Shown here piece by piece: positions 17,464 to 25,262 of a stretch of DNA of 64,000 bases. Position 1 is the stretch's first letter. Every line of letters starts with the position of its first letter. The translations under genes were made by a program, and so were the position numbers. The stretch comes from Nitrospira defluvii. GTDB taxonomy: Bacteria > Nitrospirota > Nitrospiria > Nitrospirales > Nitrospiraceae. The notes beneath the pieces are model-generated. The model searched no databases and had not been told where the DNA came from. It saw nothing but the letters and a program-made list of their open reading frames with translations. The DNA is taken from NCBI GenBank assembly GCA_011525625.1, contig WYAX01000013.1:22564-86563 (forward strand), written 5' to 3'.

Positions 17464-18372
17464 ATGCTGGAAACGCGCTTTAAAGTGGTTTTCCTCCTCG
17501 CGGTGCTCTTTGCCGCGAGCCTACCTATAATCGCCATTTTTCGCGGGACGATCTCCACTCCATTTGAGGCGGCATCAACGCATTCTGAAGAGGAAGTGTC
17601 TGGCACCGCTTCAGAGGCGTCTCCCGAGGAGCCCTTGCCGGAAGAATTGGTCGTCATCCCTGCGGGGCCCTTCATCCGAGGGACGAATCAGGGCGGGTTT
17701 GATGAGCAGCCTGAGCGACAGATCTATCTTGATGAGTTCCTCATCGATCGCTATGAAGTGACCAATGCGCAATATGCGGCCTTCGTGAAGGCGACAGGCC
17801 ATCGAAAATCTGGACCTCCCTCGCGGTATGCCAAGAATCCTGGGCGTATGCGCGGCGTGAACCAGCCTGCGGTGTATGTTTCCTGGGAGGATGCTAAAGC
17901 CTACTGCGCATGGCGAGGGCGGCGCTTGCCGACCGAGGCAGAGTGGGAAAAGGCCATGCGTGGTACTGACGGTCGTCTGTGGCCGTGGGGCAACGTCGAA
18001 ATGCCTGGTGGTGCAAATTGGGCTCGTATCAACGATGGGTTTGATGTGGCGGCTCCGGTGGGGCGAGTGCGAAGCGATGCCAGTCCTTATGGGGTGATGG
18101 ATGGGGCTGGGAACGTGATGGAGTGGGTGGAGGATTGGTATCTCGAAGGTGCCTATGCCGCCGCTTCTGATCGGAACCCTGAAAGTCCTGAATTTGGAAC
18201 GTACAAAGTATTGAGGGGAGCGGGATACACGAGTTCAGGATCAGACTTGCGTATCACCGCTCGCAGCAAAATGATGGCGGACTTTCGTGACGAAACGATT
18301 GGGTTCCGTTGTGCTCAATCCAGCGTGGAGAAGGGCCGTACGTCTGAGGGTGGGAAGGGTGGAAAATCATAG
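17464..18372 (+). CDS. Membrane-anchored formylglycine-generating-enzyme-like protein 2
   Basis: A 302-residue paralogue of the preceding protein. The ATG at 17464 is preferred because a longer frame from 17413 would overlap the upstream gene. An N-terminal helix (FLLAVLFAASLPIIAIF) is followed by a spacer rich in Glu and Ser, then the FGE-type domain: LVVIPAGPFIRGTNQGG, YEVTNAQYAAFVKATGH, VSWEDAKAYCAWRGRRLPTEAEWEKAMRG, GNVMEWVEDWY and IGFRCAQSS. The two catalytic Cys of real FGEs are again missing: the region after the LRGAG motif reads YTSSGSDLRIT. The two copies have diverged, so they may have distinct partners. Its stop overlaps the end of a small minus-strand frame. Confidence 0.83.
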   Translation: MLETRFKVVFLLAVLFAASLPIIAIFRGTISTPFEAASTHSEEEVSGTASEASPEEPLPEELVVIPAGPFIRGTNQGGFDEQPERQIYLDEFLIDRYEVTNAQYAAFVKATGHRKSGPPSRYAKNPGRMRGVNQPAVYVSWEDAKAYCAWRGRRLPTEAEWEKAMRGTDGRLWPWGNVEMPGGANWARINDGFDVAAPVGRVRSDASPYGVMDGAGNVMEWVEDWYLEGAYAAASDRNPESPEFGTYKVLRGAGYTSSGSDLRITARSKMMADFRDETIGFRCAQSSVEKGRTSEGGKGGKS

Positions 18373-18471
18373 AAAATCAAAGTAGTAGAGGATCAGAAAC
18401 ACGGCCAGAATGATATTGACAACCATTCCAGCCAAAACTATAATGTCGAACACTTTTGAGTTTTTTGCCAT
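18367..18471 (-). CDS. Possible 34-residue single-helix membrane microprotein
   Basis: An open frame on the minus strand from ATG at 18471 to TGA at 18367-18369. It encodes a short polar start (MAKNSKVFD) and one strongly hydrophobic helix ending YYFDFL. The sequence AAAGGGA lies about 7 bases upstream and could be a ribosome site. Hydrophobic frames of this size can occur by chance, and this one overlaps the end of the plus-strand gene by 6 bases, so it is a candidate only. It stands next to two plus-strand microproteins of similar build. Confidence 0.4.
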   Translation of the reverse strand: MAKNSKVFDIIVLAGMVVNIILAVFLILYYFDFL

Positions 18472-18572
18472 AGAAATCCCTTTAAAAATCAGATGGGTGA
18501 GGGATTTTGATTAACACAGCATAGTTGGTGTGTCAATTAAAAATACGTACTTAAACCGTTGGGGGAATCAAG

Positions 18573-18689
18573 ATGGAAGCTGCTCAGGACGACATCTCAA
18601 TTAAGATCGGAAAAATGATTTTCTACATCACCCTGGCAGTGAGCCTCTGGTTTTTTTACTGGTTCGGTGGGATTCAGTGCCCGTGCTGA
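18573..18689 (+). CDS. 38-residue single-helix microprotein ending in Cys-Pro-Cys
   Basis: A short gene from ATG at 18573 (GGGGGA upstream) to TGA at 18687-18689. The product has an acidic N-terminus (MEAAQDDIS), one transmembrane helix rich in Trp, Phe and Tyr, and the end GGIQCPC. It lies in the same orientation upstream of a second microprotein and bd-like oxidase copy 2, like the tiny CydX/CydS subunits of ordinary cytochrome bd or the small subunits of cbb3 oxidases. The CPC end could bind a metal or haem. The proposed subunit role is inference from size, position and helix. Confidence 0.62.
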   Translation: MEAAQDDISIKIGKMIFYITLAVSLWFFYWFGGIQCPC

Positions 18690-18738
18690 TCCTGATCCTG
18701 GCCTTGGGAAACGTTTACTAAGTTGAAGGGGGTTTGAG

Positions 18739-18861
18739 ATGGGCCAAACAATTGTGTATTTCGTCGTCTCGATCTTGATCTGCGTCTCGTTTTTTGCGGC
18801 TGTTGATCACTTTTTGATGGATGCGCAAGGGTTGGACTTTTGGTATCTCCTTCGAAAGTAA
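18739..18861 (+). CDS. 40-residue single-helix microprotein
   Basis: A short gene from ATG at 18739 to TAA at 18859-18861, with AAGGGGG (18725-18731) 7 bases upstream. The product has one helix (VYFVVSILICVSFFAAV), then a polar end with a His (DHFLMDAQGLDFWYLLRK). It is 49 bases after the first microprotein and 60 bases before bd-like oxidase copy 2. A good ribosome site, the same orientation and the membrane character support a real gene, most likely a small oxidase subunit comparable to CydX. No homology is claimed. Confidence 0.65.
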   Translation: MGQTIVYFVVSILICVSFFAAVDHFLMDAQGLDFWYLLRK

Positions 18862-18921
18862 TTGGGGAGATAGGGTTTTGATTATGTTGTTCACATACGA
18901 GATGTATCAAGGAGGTAACCC

Positions 18922-20841
18922 ATGGGCTCTGTAACCCGCACGAAGTTGATGTCGATCATGGCGCTGTGCGCAATGATCGGCCTCCTCCTCATGCCCATCC
19001 TGGTTGCGATCCCTGCCCTTGCTGGTGACGGTGGCGCACCGGCCGCTGATGCCAAAAAAGAGGGCGGTGAAGCAAAAATCGAGAAGGGCAAGGATGTTTA
19101 TTACAAAACGGAAGGTATTGTCTCTGGGCCTCCGGCCCCAAAGACGACGGACGGTGAGAAGGACTACCCGCGATACAATTTTGAAAGTCGCGTCTTGTTG
19201 TGGTTCGCAAACCAGCAGCATCTCTATTACGGTAGCTTCGTGTTGGCCGTGCCCATCTTCTGTATGGTCATCGAATTCATGGGCGTCGTGACGAAAGATA
19301 AGGCTATGGCCAAGCGGTATGATCAGCTGGCCTATGACTTTATTAAGATCAGCTTGACGGCCTATTCGTTGACCGCCATCCTTGGTGGGATTTTGATCTT
19401 CACTTTCTTGACTCTCTATCCGGCCTTCTTTCAATACCTCTCTGGTATCTTCAGGCCGGTCATGCACATCTATGCATTGATGTTCGTGGCTGAGAGCGGA
19501 ACGCTCTACATCTACTATTACGGTTGGGACAAGATGAAGGAGGGCTTCCTGAAGTGGATTCACCTCAGCATGTCAGTGGTCCTGAACGTCATTGGTACGA
19601 TTCTGATGTTCCTTGCCAATTCCTGGATCGGGTTCATGATGTCCCCTGCTGGCGTAGATGAGCAAGGGCGCTATCTTGGCAACATTTGGCATGTGATCCA
19701 CACCGCTTTGTGGAATCCTCTCAATCTGCATCGCATTCTCGGTAACATGGCCTTCGGAGGCGGTGTTGTCGCGGCTTATGCAGCTTATCGGTTCTTGTCC
19801 GCCAAGACCGACGAAGAACGTGCTCATTACGACTGGATGGGCTATATCGCTATGGCGCTGGGCGTAGCGTTCTTGATTCCTCTTCCATTCGCTGGATACT
19901 GGCTGATGCGTGAGGTATATGCGTATCGGCAACAGATGGGTATCACGTTGATGGGTGGCTTGCTTGCGTGGCTGTTCATCATTCAGGCGACCATGATCGG
20001 TATCCTGTTTCTGAGTACTAACTATTATCTCTGGCAGGCATTGGGGCGGATGCGTGGCGCCGAAAAGTATCAGCGCTACATTAAGTACCTCGTCTTCTTG
20101 CTGACTTGCGGCTATCTTGTATTCATTACCCCGCATACCATCGTCATGACTCCGGCCGAATTGAAGGCGATGGGCGGGCAGCAGCACCCCGTGCTTGGTA
20201 ACTACGGTGTTATGTCGGCCAAGAATGGCGGCATTAACGTAATCATTACCACCACCGTCTTGAGCTTCGTGTGGTACATGCGGGGCAACAAGGTTTCGAC
20301 GGTCTCGTGGGCCAAATTTGGTAACATTTTCATGGGCTGTTTCTTTTTCTTTGCCTACCTTAACATCATCATGCTCGCCATTTATGGCTACTACATTCCT
20401 GCCAACGTCCGTGTTGGACTGTCAGTGCCGCAGGTCGCAACGACTCTGTCTTGCCTATTCTTCATGTTCGCCCTTAATAGCGTCATGATGAAAGGTGCAA
20501 AGCAGATGGGACCTATTGAGTGGGGTAAGATCTCGGCTCGCTCGCAGTATGCGTTGATTATGCTTGCCACCGCCTTCACGTGGATGATGGGTCTGATGGG
20601 GTATATCAGATCGTCGGTGAGGCTCTTCTGGCACGTGAATGAAATCATGCGCGACAACTCGCCATGGGCTTATACCCACACGGTAGGTTTTGCGGCGAAC
20701 ATGATTTCTGCCAACGTGTTGTTCTTCTGGATCAGCATCATGTTTGTGTTTTGGTTGGGTGCCCTAGCAGCGAAAAAGGCTCCCGTCGAAGCGAAGGCCG
20801 CTGTTCCTGGCCGGGCTACCGCGCCAGCAGTTGGTCACTAA
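18922..20841 (+). CDS. Cytochrome bd-like terminal oxidase, copy 2
   Basis: A 639-residue membrane protein with a leader (to about IPALAGD), a Lys- and Glu-rich periplasmic stretch and about 14 helices. H100 in NQQHLYYGSF and H270 in NPLNLHRIL match the two CydA haem histidines by position. The C-terminal half carries TPHT, QQHPVLGNYGVMSAKNG and WHVNEIMRDNSPWAY, which are shared with copy 1 and absent from CydA as I know it. It has a perfect AAGGAGGT (18909-18916). Nitrospira genomes encode such proteins and lack standard haem-copper oxidases, so it is a candidate O2-reducing enzyme fed by cytochrome c rather than quinol. The three c-type cytochrome genes directly downstream support this. Copy 1 is similar along its whole length. 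Confidence 0.85.
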   Translation: MGSVTRTKLMSIMALCAMIGLLLMPILVAIPALAGDGGAPAADAKKEGGEAKIEKGKDVYYKTEGIVSGPPAPKTTDGEKDYPRYNFESRVLLWFANQQHLYYGSFVLAVPIFCMVIEFMGVVTKDKAMAKRYDQLAYDFIKISLTAYSLTAILGGILIFTFLTLYPAFFQYLSGIFRPVMHIYALMFVAESGTLYIYYYGWDKMKEGFLKWIHLSMSVVLNVIGTILMFLANSWIGFMMSPAGVDEQGRYLGNIWHVIHTALWNPLNLHRILGNMAFGGGVVAAYAAYRFLSAKTDEERAHYDWMGYIAMALGVAFLIPLPFAGYWLMREVYAYRQQMGITLMGGLLAWLFIIQATMIGILFLSTNYYLWQALGRMRGAEKYQRYIKYLVFLLTCGYLVFITPHTIVMTPAELKAMGGQQHPVLGNYGVMSAKNGGINVIITTTVLSFVWYMRGNKVSTVSWAKFGNIFMGCFFFFAYLNIIMLAIYGYYIPANVRVGLSVPQVATTLSCLFFMFALNSVMMKGAKQMGPIEWGKISARSQYALIMLATAFTWMMGLMGYIRSSVRLFWHVNEIMRDNSPWAYTHTVGFAANMISANVLFFWISIMFVFWLGALAAKKAPVEAKAAVPGRATAPAVGH

Positions 20842-20867
20842 TCAAAACGCAAACAATGAATCAATGT

Positions 20868-20920
20868 GGGAGGGTGTCTGGGATGCTCGCGCAGCCAGAG
20901 CCCTCCCCTCCTGCAGGAGG
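20868..20920 (+). promoter_or_regulatory. Intercistronic hairpins covering the ribosome site of the diheme cytochrome gene
   Basis: GGGAGGG (20868-20874) pairs with CCCTCCC (20901-20907), extended by TCTGG with CCAGA. Immediately after, CCTCCTGCAGGAGG (20907-20920) is a 14-base palindrome that contains the Shine-Dalgarno core of the gene at 20929. Folding of the second hairpin would hide the ribosome site. There is no T-run, so it is not a terminator. Confidence 0.5.
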
Positions 20921-20928
20921 TTTGAGCT

Positions 20929-22248
20929 GTGATTGAACTCATTAAATCAGCCCTGGCGATGGGATGGCCAGCATTAGGGCTTTTGATAGCCCTGATGTTT
21001 TACTTCAAGGCATCCATTTCTGATCCTGTCGCCAACAAGCGAGCAGTATTCAAGACGTTCATCGGGTTTTGGGGAGCCATGCTCCTGTTCATGGCCATTG
21101 CCAACTACAAGATGAACTTTTTCGGTGAATCGAGATTGTTGCCGGTATCTCTTGTCTTGATCACTTCCATGACGTTCATGATGGCCCTTTACTTTACGAA
21201 CATCAGCGCCTTGCTGAAAATCGGAGGGTTCATGTTCTTCATCGCGGCGGCCTTGTCTGGATATGGAAATTGGCTGCCTCAAGTAGAGGGTGGTTTCCCG
21301 CCCATCGAAGAAAAGAAAGATTTTAGCAATATGCCCCAGACCGAGTTGGCCGACGAAGGTGAAAAAATCATCTTTGGTGGGGTCGGTCAAAATAAGGTTC
21401 AGGGAGCCATCGGCAAAGGTCAATGTCCGCTCTGCCATGCTTTCCACAAAGGGATGCTTGGTGAGCGTGCGCCGAATCTCGATGGAATCCCAGAAAGAGC
21501 GGAAGCGCAGATTAATGACCCTCGGTACCACAAGGGTAATCCAGCTGCTCGTGACAGCAATCAGAAGGAAGCATTTCCAGGTTCAGGCACGGCCGAAAAC
21601 GCAATTGAGTACATTGCGGAATCCCACTCATGCCCTAGCTGCTTTGTAGTGGCTGGCTTTGGGGTGAAGGGCACCAATGACAAAGAAAGTCCAATGCCGG
21701 CCATCCACAAGCCCCCAATTTCCCTGAGCCTCCCAGAATTGGCTGCCGTTGACACGTGGCTGTATGTCCGGGAGGGACGGGAAGCTCCTGGGTTTGATGA
21801 AATTGTGAAGTCCTATGAGAAGTTCATTCCTGAGTCCGACCGCCCGAAACCACCGACGGAAGGTGACAAGGCAGCTGGGGGGGGTGGAGCAGCCTTGATG
21901 GCTGATGGAACGGAACCAGTCGATCAGATTTTTGCTAAAGGTCAGTGCGTGGCGTGTCACACGATTCCCGGAATCGCGGGTGCGACCGGTACGATTGGTC
22001 CTAAGCTGGTCGAGGGAACTAATGCTCCTCTACGGATCAAAGATAAGGATTACAAAGGTAAGGCCAAGAGTGTTCCTGACTACATCATGGAATCGATCGT
22101 AGAGCCAAGCGCCTATGTCGTGAAGGGCTTCCCTGACAACACCATGCCGAAGGTGTTTGGGCAAAAACTGAGCGCCGGTGCACTCAAGAAGCTTGTAGAT
22201 TACCTCTCGCAGGTCCAGGAAGGGAAGGAACCTCCCAAAGCCTCCTAG
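20929..22248 (+). CDS. Membrane-bound diheme cytochrome c
   Basis: A 439-residue protein starting at a GTG with AGGAGGT upstream. Residues 1-112 hold four predicted helices; residues 140-439 are two class I cytochrome c domains on the outer face. Haem sites are CPLCH (166-170) and CVACH (340-344), with likely Met ligands in SPMPAI and NTMPKVFG. A third CxxC (CPSCF) lacks the His and should not bind haem. It lies between bd-like oxidase copy 2 and two further cytochrome genes and likely passes electrons to the oxidase, in the way CcoP-type subunits do. That function is inferred from architecture and gene order. Confidence 0.85.
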   Translation: MIELIKSALAMGWPALGLLIALMFYFKASISDPVANKRAVFKTFIGFWGAMLLFMAIANYKMNFFGESRLLPVSLVLITSMTFMMALYFTNISALLKIGGFMFFIAAALSGYGNWLPQVEGGFPPIEEKKDFSNMPQTELADEGEKIIFGGVGQNKVQGAIGKGQCPLCHAFHKGMLGERAPNLDGIPERAEAQINDPRYHKGNPAARDSNQKEAFPGSGTAENAIEYIAESHSCPSCFVVAGFGVKGTNDKESPMPAIHKPPISLSLPELAAVDTWLYVREGREAPGFDEIVKSYEKFIPESDRPKPPTEGDKAAGGGGAALMADGTEPVDQIFAKGQCVACHTIPGIAGATGTIGPKLVEGTNAPLRIKDKDYKGKAKSVPDYIMESIVEPSAYVVKGFPDNTMPKVFGQKLSAGALKKLVDYLSQVQEGKEPPKAS

Positions 22249-22300
22249 AGTTGAAGAGTAGTAATCTGGCTGCTATTGCGGAAGAAAGGGAGATGAGGAC

Positions 22301-23338
22301 ATGAAAGCATTAATGTCAGTCGGGGCGCTGATCGGTGTCCTTGGACTGCTCATGTTGATCGGTATGATCTTCGGAGTAGTTCCATCGAACACCGTCAGGC
22401 TCGTTGAGGGCTACATGCCCATGCAGGTGCTGAGCGAGCTGGCTGTGTTCGTCGCCGGCTTTACCGGGCTGAGCTACCTGGCCAGTTCAATGGGAATGAC
22501 CATTCCGCGGTTTTGGCAGGGGGTTTTGTTCTGGGCATTTGTCCAGACCTATCTCAAGTTCCGCATTTACCCCCCGATCCCCTTCAGCGTGCGCGCCATG
22601 TATGGGGTCGTTTCCTTTGTTGCTGTATTCATGTGGGTCTCAGCCAACGAAGAAGATTGGAAGAAATTCCGGCAACCCATTCTCAACGTGTTGGACGCTA
22701 ATACCGGATTCCACAAAGCCCTTCGAACGATGTACCTAATTCTCCTGCCGATCTTGATCGGAGGCTTCTCGTTCTTGACGATGAAGCCAAGTGTGGATGA
22801 ACCGATCGAGTTGCGCACGGTGCATCCAGCCCCTCCAGCGAGCACGAAGGTCCACGGCAAAACCTACACCCTTCAAACCTCGCAGAATCCCTATCGTGTA
22901 AACCTCGAAGGGAAATATGATCAGGCTTACAGCAACAAGCTGATCGTCGAGCAGGGGATGGGGCGTTTAATGGCACCCAATGCGAACCCTTGGGATGAGA
23001 AGGCTGAAGGATATTTGAAGTATGTGCGGGAAGGCGGTGAGATCTTCTTCCAGAATTGTCACTTTTGCCATGGTGACAATTTGAACGGTCGTGGACTCCA
23101 TGCGTTTGCCTTCAATCCGATTCCCGCGAACTTTACTGACCCAGGCACGATTGCGCAGTTACAGGAAACATTCATTTTTTGGCGCGTTGCTAAGGGAGGA
23201 ATTGGTCTTCCGAATGAAGGATTCCCCTGGGCTTCTGTTATGCCGCCATGGGAACAGCACCTAACCACCGACGAAATCTGGAAGGTGATCCTGTTCGAGT
23301 ATTGGCACACGGGATACTATCCTCGGACATGGGACTAA
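22301..23338 (+). CDS. Membrane-bound monohaem cytochrome c
   Basis: A 345-residue protein with about five helices in residues 1-165 and a C-terminal cytochrome c domain with the haem site C253-H-F-C-H257. A Met in SVMPPWEQHLTTDEIWKVILF is the likely second ligand; this MPPW..LT..EIW pattern is common in cytochromes c attached to oxidases and molybdenum enzymes. GGGAG upstream at 22289-22293 supports the start. It is the second of three cytochrome genes after bd-like oxidase copy 2, spaced by 52 bases from the previous one, and probably forms a membrane complex with its neighbours. Confidence 0.85.
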   Translation: MKALMSVGALIGVLGLLMLIGMIFGVVPSNTVRLVEGYMPMQVLSELAVFVAGFTGLSYLASSMGMTIPRFWQGVLFWAFVQTYLKFRIYPPIPFSVRAMYGVVSFVAVFMWVSANEEDWKKFRQPILNVLDANTGFHKALRTMYLILLPILIGGFSFLTMKPSVDEPIELRTVHPAPPASTKVHGKTYTLQTSQNPYRVNLEGKYDQAYSNKLIVEQGMGRLMAPNANPWDEKAEGYLKYVREGGEIFFQNCHFCHGDNLNGRGLHAFAFNPIPANFTDPGTIAQLQETFIFWRVAKGGIGLPNEGFPWASVMPPWEQHLTTDEIWKVILFEYWHTGYYPRTWD

Positions 23339-23384
23339 TTCTGAATCTTACAAACAACCTGGGAGAACAGGTGTGAGGTTAATA

Positions 23385-25169
23385 ATGAGAAACTTTCTTA
23401 TGAGCGTAAAGGTTTCCCCGGTTATCGGGGTAGCCCTCGGTGCCCTTCTCCTCTCCGCCAGCACTGTAGGAGTTGGTCAAGCCGAAGATCTTCCCGAGGG
23501 TTTTGCCAAGGGGGAATTGGCTCCTGCCCCTCCGGCGGAAATGATCGAATCGGGCAAGCGTGTCTACTTCACTAAATGTGTTTGGTGTCACGGTGTGGAC
23601 GGTGCAGGTGATGGCCCTGGTGCTGATCGGCTGTGGCCTCGCCCTAGAAACTTCAATCAGGGCACTTTCAAAATTCGTCACACGGCGAGTGGGGAACTGC
23701 CGCTGTTCAATTACAATGAAAAGACTCCGGATAGCGGGAAGAACGATTTGTTCGATACGGTGACGCATGGTCTTCCAGGTTCGGCGATGCCACCATGGGA
23801 AGGCATCTTAACTGAGGAACAGCGAATCCAGGTCCTCTCATATGTGACGACGCAGTTGGTTAAGGACAGAAAGTTCACGGATAAACAGTCTGAGACGCAG
23901 ACGGTCCTTCAGCTTGCTACGATCAAGCCTGCTGAAGCTACGGAAGACAGCATCAAGAAGGGCGCTCAACTCATCGTTGACAAGAAGTGCATTGAATGTC
24001 ACGGAGTAGAGGGCCGTGGTGACGGAAATGCTTTCAATTTGAAAGACGACTGGGGCTTCTCTATCCAGCCGGCGAACTGGCATAAGTGTTGGAATTTCCG
24101 TGGGAGCCGTCAGGACCCCTACAATGTAAGGAATATTTTCCGTACATTCTCGACGGGCGTCAACGGAACCCCAATGCCCTCCTTTGCCGATAGCACCTCG
24201 ATTGAGGATCGTTGGAACATCGCAAACTTTGTCAATTCGTTGTGTGAACGTGACGAGGAAGGTAAGCCGCTTGGTATCGATCCTCTAACCGACAAGCCAA
24301 AGATCAATTTCGTTGTGCCTTCTACTGCCGTCGAAGGGGAGATTTCGAACGATCCAGAGAATGAAATGTGGAAGAAGCAGCCACGGCGCTATGTTGCGAT
24401 GGGCGGTCAGATCACGCACAAGCCACGCAACTTTGTGAACCGTATCGACGATATCTGGGTGAAGTCGCTCTACAACGAAAAAAGCGTCGTGTACTTGATC
24501 CAGTGGGATGATCGGACGAAGAGCATTGCAGAAGGAAAGCTTCCTTGGGCACCGACGCAGGTTAACGTCGAGAATTTCGGCGTGAAGGAACAGGCTCCAA
24601 AGACGGGGGAGGAAGGATCGATCGCAGCGGCTCAGAATAATTATGCCGTGTATAACGATGCTATCGCATTCCAGTTTCCGATCAAGTGGCAGGAGATTCC
24701 AGCGCCATTTAAGCCACGCTATTTGTGGGGAGACGCGAAGTTTAACGCCGACATCCTTAAATGGGAGGCGGACGGTTCCTTGCGTTCATTCAAGGGAACC
24801 GGATGGGATCAGGACTTCGAAGAACGTGATGACTTCGAGGAGAAGGTCAAGTTGTTGAAGTCCGAATGGAAAAACGGTCAATGGACCGTCATGATCTCAC
24901 GTCCTCTCAAAGGGGACAAGGACGATTATGACGAGTACACGAGATTTGATATTGGTAAGTACATCCCAATGGTGTTTTTTGCTTGGGATGGCCATAACGG
25001 AGATGCGGGTCGGAAGATGGCGGTTTCAGCCTTCTATTATACTATCCTGCAGCCGCCGATCCCTCAGGAAGTCTACATCTACCCGGCGGTTATTGCAGTT
25101 GGCGTGGTGTTCCTGGAAGGATGGATGTTGACCCGCCGTGCCAACAAGAAAAAGGGCAAGGTGTTGTAA
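23385..25169 (+). CDS. Dihaem cytochrome c fused to an NxrC-like haem-b domain, C-terminally anchored
   Basis: A 594-residue protein; the ATG at 23385 follows GAGG by 6 bases, and a GTG at 23373 is an alternative start. A signal peptide (to about GVGQAED) leads to two cytochrome c domains with CVWCH at C65 and CIECH at C202. Residues from about 320 to 555 form an ethylbenzene-dehydrogenase-type (EB_dh) haem-b domain, the fold of NxrC (NDPENEMWKKQP, SVVYLIQWDDRTK, QWTVMISRPL). A last helix (YPAVIAVGVVFLEGWML) anchors the C-terminus. The fusion puts an NXR-type haem-b module and two haem-c modules in one protein, a plausible link between NXR and the bd-like oxidase. A strong terminator ends the operon here. 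Confidence 0.85.
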   Translation: MRNFLMSVKVSPVIGVALGALLLSASTVGVGQAEDLPEGFAKGELAPAPPAEMIESGKRVYFTKCVWCHGVDGAGDGPGADRLWPRPRNFNQGTFKIRHTASGELPLFNYNEKTPDSGKNDLFDTVTHGLPGSAMPPWEGILTEEQRIQVLSYVTTQLVKDRKFTDKQSETQTVLQLATIKPAEATEDSIKKGAQLIVDKKCIECHGVEGRGDGNAFNLKDDWGFSIQPANWHKCWNFRGSRQDPYNVRNIFRTFSTGVNGTPMPSFADSTSIEDRWNIANFVNSLCERDEEGKPLGIDPLTDKPKINFVVPSTAVEGEISNDPENEMWKKQPRRYVAMGGQITHKPRNFVNRIDDIWVKSLYNEKSVVYLIQWDDRTKSIAEGKLPWAPTQVNVENFGVKEQAPKTGEEGSIAAAQNNYAVYNDAIAFQFPIKWQEIPAPFKPRYLWGDAKFNADILKWEADGSLRSFKGTGWDQDFEERDDFEEKVKLLKSEWKNGQWTVMISRPLKGDKDDYDEYTRFDIGKYIPMVFFAWDGHNGDAGRKMAVSAFYYTILQPPIPQEVYIYPAVIAVGVVFLEGWMLTRRANKKKGKVL

Positions 25170-25196
25170 AGATTTTTGAGAGGAAGTGAGTAATGG

Positions 25197-25233
25197 CGCG
25201 GGGGTGAGGGAACTCACCCCCGCGTTGTTTTTT
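25197..25233 (+). terminator. Rho-independent terminator of the oxidase operon
   Basis: Perfect 12-bp stem CGCGGGGGTGAG (25197-25208) with CTCACCCCCGCG (25213-25224), loop GGAA, tail TTGTTTTTT. Confidence 0.93.
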
Positions 25234-25262
25234 GCGCTCATATTGAGTAGGAGGATTACCGG

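Noticed and set aside
16526..18372. Assignment of the two FGE-like proteins as true formylglycine-generating enzymes
   Set aside because: The catalytic Cys pair is missing in both, and no sulfatase gene is near.
21634..21648. Third haem site (CPSCF) in the cytochrome at 20929
   Set aside because: The position after the second Cys is Phe, not His, so covalent haem c attachment with an axial His is not expected.
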